DNA of 11,307 nt, taken from positions 1 to 11,307 of the forward strand of contig CAMPGL010000058.1 in the NCBI GenBank assembly GCA_946885435.1. Direction: 5' to 3'. This stretch comes from an uncultured Brevundimonas sp. GTDB lineage: Bacteria; Pseudomonadota; Alphaproteobacteria; Caulobacterales; Caulobacteraceae. Under the pieces are notes generated by a model. That model saw only the letters and a program-made list of their open reading frames with translations, was not told where the DNA came from and made no database searches. A program made the translations under genes and the position numbers. Shown one piece after another: positions 6,575 to 11,307 of the stretch. Each line of letters opens with the position of its first letter. The stretch's first letter is position 1.

Positions 6575-9019
6575 ATGCGCAACCACCACAGGATCGGCTT
6601 GCGGCCGCTCAAGATCATTCTGCTCATGACGGCGGCCATGGCGCCCCTGCCGGCCTTCGCGCAAAGCGATCCAGGCCAGACGCCGCCGGCAGAATCCGAA
6701 GGTGAAGTCGCCGGTCGCCTGCAGGCCACCATCGAGGTCGACACGACCTATGTGGACAACATCTTCGCCACGCGCCGGGACGAGGTCGAGGATCTGATCG
6801 TCGCCGTGCGCCCGGGCGTGAGCTGGATGCGCGGCTCCGGAGATCGGCGTTTCAGCGCCTATGCGCGGGGCGAACTCGGCAGGTACGCCGACAACGACAG
6901 CGAGGACTACGACGACTGGTCCCTCGGGGCCGACGGGCGGTACGCCGTTTCTCCCGGGACCATCCTGATCGGCGGCGCCGACTACCAATGGCGGCACGAG
7001 AGCCGGACGTCGCCGGAGGATGTCCGGGGGCTGGGGCCGACAGAGTACGAGCAGTCCTATCTGTACGGCGGCCTGCTGCTGCGCTGGGAGTCGCTTGCCG
7101 CCCGGGTGGCGGCCTCGCTCACCGGCTACGACTTCTCCGACGTCGCCACGAGCAGCGGCGTCATCAACAATGACGATCGCGACCGGACCCAGGCTGAGAT
7201 CGGCGTGCGTCTGGGCTGGGTGCGAAGCCCGGCCGAGGAATGGTTCGCGCAGGCGAGCCTCGATTCCCGCGACTATGACGCGGCTCTGGACGACTTCGGC
7301 TTCGCCCGGGATTCCGACGGGCTGTCGCTGGGGCTGGGCGTCCGGCGCGCCTCCCCGACCTTGAGCGCGGAAGCGTTCGCCGGGGTCATGAGGCGGTCCT
7401 ACGACGACCCGGCGCTCGGGGACGTCACGGCCCTGGACTTCGGCGCGCTGGTCGACTGGACGGGACCATCCGGCCTGGGGCTCGGCCTGCGGCTCGACCG
7501 CAGTCTGGAGGAAACGACGCTACCGGGCTCCCCGGCATATATCCTCACCAGCGGGGCCCTGAACCTGACGGCGACGCCCCATCCCAGCCTCCAGGTCGGG
7601 GCCGGCATGGACGCCGCCCACTACGACTATCAGAACTCGACCCGATCAGAGACCTCGATCGGGCTGCGCAGCTGGGTGCGGTACTGGGTCGATCCGCGCG
7701 TCTTCGTGGGGCTCGAGCACGGGATCAGCCAGAGGGCCTCGACGGCCGCCGGCTTCGACTACGACGAGAACAGGCTGATGCTGCGGGTCGGCGCGCAGCT
7801 GCGGCCGCATTACTCGGCCGAGGCGGGCGACCTTGACCTGAGCCAGACGGCCCCGGGCGGCGCCTATGTGGGAGTGCTGGCTGGCTATGGCGTCCTGTCG
7901 ACGGGGCTGGACGGACCGCGCGGGCCGGGCTCCAACACCGCCGATTTCGGGGACATGGGCGCGAGCTACGGTCTGGTGGCCGGCTACGGCTGGACGAGCG
8001 GTCCGATCTATCTGGGCCTCGAGGCCGAGGCCTTCGGCGAAGGTCCGGAATGGCGACATCACGCGGACCGCGACTTCGGCGTCCACAAGGAGTCGGCGTT
8101 CGGCCTGTCCGGTCGGCTGGGCTGGGTGAGCGGCGCCGATGATCTGATCTACGTCCGCGCCGGGGCGTACAGCGGATCTTTCCATGACAGCTACGTCCAC
8201 GCCTCGAACGTCGTCGACGACAGCGCCTCGCGGACCGGGATGGGCGGCGGCGTGGGGATCGAGGCCGGCACGGGCGGGCGCGGTTTCGTGAGGGCCGAGT
8301 ATCTGGTCACCTCCTGGGAGGACTATGAGGTCGCCACCGGTGGAGGAAACTCGGACAACTTCTCCCACTCGGAGAGCCAGTTCCGTCTGGGCGGAGGGCT
8401 CCGTTTCGGCGCGCCCGCGCCGAGCACGGACCGCGCGACGGCCGACTTCTCAGGCCCCTATGTCGGTGTTCGGTTCGGCCACGGCGCCGTGCTCAGCGAC
8501 AATGAGGGCGTGCGCAGCGGCGGCACGGCGATCGACATCATTCGCGCCTCGCACGGGCCGGTGCTCGGCGTCGTGGCCGGTTATGGCGTCACCTTCGGCC
8601 GCGCCTACGTGGGGCTGGAGTTCGGGGCCGACAGCGCCGAGATGAACTGGAATATCGAGCGCGATCCGAACGGCCGCATCTACTCAACGGAACGGGGCGG
8701 CTCGGTGTCGGTGGCGGCCCGGCTGGGTTGGCGCATCGGCGAGTCCGCCATGGTCTACGGTCAGATCGGGGCCGTGCGGGCGCGGTTCGACATCCCCTAC
8801 CAGACGAGCGGCGTCGCCGTTCATTCGGACGAGAGCGTCAGCGGCCTGCGCGCCGGCGCCGGGCTTGAGGTCGCACTGGGGGAGGAAACCTGGCTGCGGC
8901 TGGACTACGCCACCACCGAATACGATCGCTATGATGTAGAATATTCAACCAATAGCGACAGCTTCGACCACGCCGAGTCTCTAGCGAGTATCGTTCTCAT
9001 CTGGAGGCCGGCGTCCTAA
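6575..9019 (+). CDS. Outer membrane protein with three predicted beta-barrel units
   Basis: An 814-residue exported protein. The signal peptide is MRNHHRIGLRPLKIILLMT followed by a hydrophobic run ending PAFA-Q near residue 29/30. Residues about 45-410 consist of alternating beta-strands rich in D, Y and R and resemble the beta-barrel porin 2 type of outer membrane protein. Residues about 429-610 and 627-814 are two copies of an opacity/OmpA-like eight-strand barrel. Both copies begin G-x-YVGV, continue with AGYG ... (I/A)Y(L/V)GLE and RLGW, and end with SD(N/S)F(S/D)H(S/A)ES. It probably sits in the outer membrane, but a ligand or transport role cannot be read from the sequence. The ATG at 6575 has GGAG at 6567-6570; a GTG at 6515 would place a charged extension before the signal peptide and is rejected. 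It is followed 80 nt later by the secreted His/Asp-rich protein. Confidence 0.85.
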   Translation: MRNHHRIGLRPLKIILLMTAAMAPLPAFAQSDPGQTPPAESEGEVAGRLQATIEVDTTYVDNIFATRRDEVEDLIVAVRPGVSWMRGSGDRRFSAYARGELGRYADNDSEDYDDWSLGADGRYAVSPGTILIGGADYQWRHESRTSPEDVRGLGPTEYEQSYLYGGLLLRWESLAARVAASLTGYDFSDVATSSGVINNDDRDRTQAEIGVRLGWVRSPAEEWFAQASLDSRDYDAALDDFGFARDSDGLSLGLGVRRASPTLSAEAFAGVMRRSYDDPALGDVTALDFGALVDWTGPSGLGLGLRLDRSLEETTLPGSPAYILTSGALNLTATPHPSLQVGAGMDAAHYDYQNSTRSETSIGLRSWVRYWVDPRVFVGLEHGISQRASTAAGFDYDENRLMLRVGAQLRPHYSAEAGDLDLSQTAPGGAYVGVLAGYGVLSTGLDGPRGPGSNTADFGDMGASYGLVAGYGWTSGPIYLGLEAEAFGEGPEWRHHADRDFGVHKESAFGLSGRLGWVSGADDLIYVRAGAYSGSFHDSYVHASNVVDDSASRTGMGGGVGIEAGTGGRGFVRAEYLVTSWEDYEVATGGGNSDNFSHSESQFRLGGGLRFGAPAPSTDRATADFSGPYVGVRFGHGAVLSDNEGVRSGGTAIDIIRASHGPVLGVVAGYGVTFGRAYVGLEFGADSAEMNWNIERDPNGRIYSTERGGSVSVAARLGWRIGESAMVYGQIGAVRARFDIPYQTSGVAVHSDESVSGLRAGAGLEVALGEETWLRLDYATTEYDRYDVEYSTNSDSFDHAESLASIVLIWRPAS
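7859..9010 (+). repeat. Tandem duplication of an opacity-type barrel within the OMP gene
   Basis: The two units (codons about 429-610 and 627-814) align along their whole length through shared landmarks: start strand GxYVGV, GLVAGYG against GVVAGYG, IYLGLEAEA against AYVGLEFGA, SGRLGW against AARLGW, and the closing SDNFSHSES against SDSFDHAES. They have diverged at the DNA level. They are joined by a short linker (APAPSTDRATADFS) of the kind found between domains. Confidence 0.75.
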
Positions 9020-9022
9020 AGC

Positions 9023-9036
9023 TTGATTCACGTCAA
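9023..9036 (+). promoter_or_regulatory. FNR/FixK-type binding site, full consensus
   Basis: TTGATTCACGTCAA fits TTGA(T/C)-N4-(A/G)TCAA at all ten fixed positions. This is the site of oxygen-responsive CRP/FNR-family regulators (FNR, Anr, FixK, FnrL). It lies 3 nt after the stop of the OMP gene and its centre is 70 nt before the ATG at 9100. A TAATAA at 9048-9053 could be a -10 but stands about one helical turn closer than in a standard class II promoter, so activation or repression cannot be told. Confidence 0.65.
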
Positions 9037-9066
9037 TGCGAGGACGCTAATAAGCGGGTCAAGTGG

Positions 9067-9099
9067 GTGGGTCATCAACCCCTTTTCAGGTGGACCCAC
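9067..9099 (+). promoter_or_regulatory. Hairpin ending at the start codon of the His/Asp-rich protein gene
   Basis: GTGGGTC (9067-9073) pairs perfectly with GACCCAC (9093-9099) across a 19-nt loop. The right arm ends directly before the ATG at 9100. The AGGTGGA ribosome binding site (9088-9094) lies partly in the loop and partly in the stem, so the fold could reduce initiation. Chance cannot be excluded for a 7-bp stem. Confidence 0.35.
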
Positions 9100-10305
9100 A
9101 TGTACACGAAGCATTCGAAGCTGAGCCTCTTCGCGGCGTCCGCCGCGAGCGCCTTGTTGATCCTGGCCGGGGGCGCCGTCGCCGCGCCGGCGTCCTATCA
9201 ATCGTTCGACGCCCAGGACCATGGCGGCGGCCGCGATGGTCACGACACGGATCACGGCGACGATCACGAGGACACCGACCACGGCCAGCAGGGCCCGCGC
9301 GGCCGTGACTCCGGCGAGACCACTGATCGCGGCCATCGCAGCATCGACGACATCCTGCGCGACATCGCCGGCGGTCGGCCCGATGACCGCGGCGGCGAGG
9401 AGGACGAAGACTCCGATCGGCCCGACTGGGCCGGGGTGCGCGGTGGCCCGGAGGATCACGGCGGCCGGCCCGGCGGCGCCGGCACTGGCGGCGACCTCTA
9501 TGGCGACATGTACGTCATCCTCCGCGATGAGAACGGCGTGCCGATCCTGAACGAGAACGGCTTCGTCCAGCCGATCGATATCAACGGGAATCCCATCCCC
9601 CTGGATGAGGAAGGGGCTCCGATCGATCCGACCCTGGCCATCGAGGTTGAGCTGGGCCGCCTGAATGTCGGGCGTTCGCCGACCAGCGTGCTCGACCGCC
9701 GGGCGGCCGAAGTCGTCACCATGCTGAACAGCGCCACGGACATCACTCTGGACGCGGCCGGCCGCCTGGTGGTCACGATCGACGGCGAGGCCAAGACGAT
9801 CGACTCTCCGCTGGAGAACCTGGCGATCTACGTCGCGCTGATGACGCAGGGGACGATCCCGGGCGTCACGGATCTCCCGGGCACCGAGTTCGACCATCTG
9901 GTCGATGGGGTCTTCACCAGCGCCGACATGGTCTCGGCCGTGTCGTTCCTGGCCGGAGCGACCGACAAAGCGACGCCTCTGACGGCGGACGACGTCGCCT
10001 ATATCAACGCGATCCTGGGCATCAACACGACCCAGGTGGGCGACGTCATCTATTCCGACGTCGACTACAGCAGCTTCAGCTATGACCGCTCGGACGTGTA
10101 CGGCGACGTCACGGTCGAGGTGCTGGTGCAGCAGCCGGACGGGTCCTGGGTGCCGACGACGGTCAACGTCTACGACGTCGTCTTTGAAGGCGCCGACTAC
10201 AGCGGATCGGGAACCTTCTCCGCCTTCACCCAGGCGGCCGAGGACGCCCGGGCCATCGTAAACTTCATCCACGAGTACGCGATCCCGGCGGATGAAGTCG
10301 AATGA
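9100..10305 (+). CDS. Secreted protein with His/Asp-rich segment, function unknown
   Basis: I do not recognise a named family. The 401-residue product starts MYTKHSKLSLFAASAAS and has a signal peptide ending near AVAA-P (29/30). Residues 37-130 are low-complexity and rich in D, H, G and R, with His at 41, 48, 52, 56 and 61, each next to or near Asp, which suggests metal binding. Residues 143-175 hold four short repeats of the form (D/N)-x-(N/E)-G ... P-I. The rest (about 180-401) looks like a folded acidic domain with no cysteine. The ATG at 9100 has AGGTGGA 5 nt upstream; a GTG at 9067 would add 11 residues. A full FNR-type box precedes it. The lipoprotein gene overlaps its stop in an ATGA, so the two are coupled. 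It could bind metal or partner the preceding barrel in the envelope. Confidence 0.8.
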   Translation: MYTKHSKLSLFAASAASALLILAGGAVAAPASYQSFDAQDHGGGRDGHDTDHGDDHEDTDHGQQGPRGRDSGETTDRGHRSIDDILRDIAGGRPDDRGGEEDEDSDRPDWAGVRGGPEDHGGRPGGAGTGGDLYGDMYVILRDENGVPILNENGFVQPIDINGNPIPLDEEGAPIDPTLAIEVELGRLNVGRSPTSVLDRRAAEVVTMLNSATDITLDAAGRLVVTIDGEAKTIDSPLENLAIYVALMTQGTIPGVTDLPGTEFDHLVDGVFTSADMVSAVSFLAGATDKATPLTADDVAYINAILGINTTQVGDVIYSDVDYSSFSYDRSDVYGDVTVEVLVQQPDGSWVPTTVNVYDVVFEGADYSGSGTFSAFTQAAEDARAIVNFIHEYAIPADEVE

Positions 10306-10886
10306 CCGGAGGCTCTCTCTCCCGGCGCGGTCTCGGCGCAGTGCTCTGCGCCGAGACCGCCCTGGCCCTCTCGGGATGCGCCACCTACGGGCCCTATCAT
10401 CCGGCCCGGGTGCATGGGTCGGAGGGCTATTCGGAGGTCCGGCTGGCGTCTGATCGCTACCGGGTCACCTTCTCGGGGGACGCCTTCACCTCCCGCGACA
10501 CGGTCGAGGGCTATCTCCTGTACAGGTCGGCCGAGCTCACCTTGCAGAATGGCTACGACTGGTTCCGAGTCACCGACCGCGAGACCGAGCGTGAGGTGGT
10601 GCGCGAGTCGGGCTACGATCCCTGGTACGGCCCCGACTATCCCTACTGGCGGCCCTCCTGGCGTTACTACTCGCGTCCGTACGGCTGGCGGCGCTGGGAT
10701 CCCTGGATCGGCGATCCGTTCTGGAGCCTCCGGCTGGACATGCGCACGGTGGAGCACTGGGAGGCCAGCGCCGAGATCGTGATGACCCGGGGTCCGCGTC
10801 CGCCCGGCGACGGTCGGATCTTCAGCGCCCGGGAGGTCATCGACCGTCTCGGCCCGACCATCCGCCGGCCCGAGTACGGGGGCTGA
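10302..10886 (+). CDS. Lipoprotein, CC0125/CC1285-like
   Basis: A 194-residue lipoprotein. The signal peptide has two Arg (8, 9) and a lipobox L23-S24-G25-C26, so Cys26 should be lipidated after cleavage. The following part, with GYSEVRLASDRYRVTFSGD, SRDTVEGYLLYRSAELTL and NGYDWFRVTDRE, matches my memory of the Caulobacter CC0125/CC1285 lipoprotein family, whose function is unknown. Residues about 105-150 are strikingly rich in W, Y, P and R. The hydrophobic core of the signal peptide contains C16 and E18, which is unusual; these codons lie in a perfect 15-bp inverted repeat. The ATG overlaps the stop of the upstream gene (ATGA), indicating translational coupling. It is the last gene of the cassette and is followed by a hairpin terminator. 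Confidence 0.85.
   Translation: MTGGSLSRRGLGAVLCAETALALSGCATYGPYHPARVHGSEGYSEVRLASDRYRVTFSGDAFTSRDTVEGYLLYRSAELTLQNGYDWFRVTDRETEREVVRESGYDPWYGPDYPYWRPSWRYYSRPYGWRRWDPWIGDPFWSLRLDMRTVEHWEASAEIVMTRGPRPPGDGRIFSAREVIDRLGPTIRRPEYGG
10327..10360 (+). repeat. Perfect 15-bp inverted repeat inside the lipoprotein signal-peptide codons
   Basis: GCGGTCTCGGCGCAG (10327-10341) is the exact reverse complement of 10346-10360, with a 4-nt loop TGCT. The arms begin 25 nt after the first base of the start codon. No T-run follows, so it is not a classical terminator. In RNA it would form a very stable hairpin just inside the ribosome footprint at initiation. In DNA it could arise from templated (quasi-palindrome) mutation or a sequencing or assembly artefact. 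Confidence 0.9.
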
Positions 10887-10905
10887 AACCAGGCTCCAGT
10901 CGATG

Positions 10906-10934
10906 AAAAGCGGCCGCCGGGAGACCGGCGGCCG
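10906..10934 (-). terminator. Rho-independent terminator, best oriented for the rlmB-like gene
   Basis: CGGCCGCCGG (10911-10920) pairs perfectly with 10925-10934 around a GAGA loop. On the minus strand the stem is followed by CTTTTC (10910-10905), the expected U-run, 42 nt after the rlmB-like stop. On the plus strand only TTGGCGT follows, so it may end the lipoprotein transcript weakly too. A second GC-rich hairpin (CCCCGC/GCGGGG, 10945-10961) lies between it and the rlmB-like stop. Confidence 0.75.
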
Positions 10935-10975
10935 TTGGCGTGACCCCCGCGCGCAGCGGGGCCCAGCGTCTGCTG

Positions 10976-11307
10976 TTATGCCGCCCCAGCCTTGCGTGAC
11001 GCTTCATAGAGCGCCACGGCCGCGGCGTTGGACACGTTCAGGCTCTCGAAGCCACCGGGCATCGGGATGCGGGCCATCTGGTCGCAATGCTCGGCGACGA
11101 GGCGGCGCACGCCTTCGCCTTCGGATCCCATGACCAGGACGGTCGGACGGCCGTCGAGCGCCTCTTCGAGGGTGGCTTCGGCTCCGCCGTCGAGACCCAC
11201 CGCGCGCCAGCCCAGTTCCGACAGGCGTTCCAGCGCGCGCGACAGGTTGGTGACCCGGGCATGCGGCAGGCGCTCGGTCGCGCCGGCCGCCGCCTTGGCC
11301 AGGGGGC
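10976..11307 (-). CDS. rlmB: SpoU/TrmH-family RNA 2'-O-methyltransferase, RlmB-like, C-terminal part
   Basis: An S-adenosylmethionine-dependent ribose methyltransferase of the knotted SPOUT fold. The closest recollection is RlmB, which methylates G2251 of 23S rRNA. The visible 109 residues hold the family motifs: RVTNLSRALERL and VGLDGGAE upstream, LVMGSEGEGVRRL (motif 2), IPMPG, and SLNVSNAAAVALYEA (motif 3), which form the cofactor-binding knot. The protein ends SRKAGAA with a TAA at 10978-10976. The N-terminal part, including motif 1 and any L30e-like RNA-binding domain, lies beyond the window, so distinguishing RlmB from another TrmH-family enzyme is not certain. It converges on the lipoprotein gene across a terminator hairpin. 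Confidence 0.85.
   Translation of the reverse strand, partial: PLAKAAAGATERLPHARVTNLSRALERLSELGWRAVGLDGGAEATLEEALDGRPTVLVMGSEGEGVRRLVAEHCDQMARIPMPGGFESLNVSNAAAVALYEASRKAGAA

Noticed and set aside
5363..6997. Minus-strand 544-codon frame over TerC and parts of RTX and OMP genes
   Set aside because: It overlaps TerC in another frame on the same strand and is antisense to two supported genes. The product is R/G/P-rich and shows no motif.
9028..10272. Minus-strand 414-codon frame opposite the His/Asp-rich protein gene
   Set aside because: The plus-strand frame has a signal peptide, a ribosome binding site and coupling to the next gene. The minus frame has low-complexity composition and no initiation signal.
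10903..11133. Small plus-strand frame after the lipoprotein gene
   Set aside because: It begins in the terminator hairpin and is antisense to the rlmB-like gene; no ribosome binding site or recognisable product.

Overview
The window looks like the chromosome of an alphaproteobacterium of the Caulobacterales (Brevundimonas, Phenylobacterium or Caulobacter type). The evidence is the high G+C content, promoters of the TTG(A)...TATAGAGCGCC kind, the L10 N-terminus, and a lipoprotein resembling the Caulobacter CC0125/CC1285 family. The placement is inference from recognition, not from a search. There are ten protein genes, two of them cut by the window ends, and no tRNA, rRNA, CRISPR array or transposase.

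Left part, minus strand (1-2548): a phosphate-import operon runs leftwards. It is a PhoU-like DUF47 protein, then a PiT-type phosphate transporter (2-nt gap), then a Nudix hydrolase (4-nt ATGA overlap). It leads into the structured leader and start of rplJ (ribosomal protein L10). The rplJ promoter begins inside the Nudix stop codon and no strong terminator is visible between them.

Middle part (2635-6384): a TPR plus aspartyl/asparaginyl beta-hydroxylase-like protein is followed 66 nt later on the same strand by a 560-residue RTX calcium-binding protein with its own strong ribosome binding site and a more A/T-rich codon choice. The RTX gene converges, 3 nt apart, on a TerC/YjbE-family membrane protein (probable Mn2+ exporter).

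Right part (6500-10886): a three-gene cell-envelope cassette on the plus strand. The first gene encodes an 814-residue outer membrane protein that appears to be a large N-terminal beta-barrel plus two tandem opacity-type barrels. The second encodes a secreted protein with a His/Asp-rich stretch and four short DxNGxPI-type repeats. The third, coupled by an ATGA overlap, encodes a lipoprotein. FNR/FixK-like boxes lie upstream of the first gene (9 of 10 fixed positions) and of the second (10 of 10), suggesting control by oxygen or redox state. The lipoprotein gene carries a perfect 15-bp inverted repeat inside its signal-peptide codons. The cassette ends at a terminator shared with a convergent rRNA methyltransferase gene (rlmB-like, cut by the window end).

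The most promising undescribed unit is the triple-barrel OMP / His-Asp-rich secreted protein / lipoprotein cassette with its FNR-like boxes. A second, more speculative one is the pairing of an Asp/Asn hydroxylase-like enzyme with an Asp-rich RTX protein.
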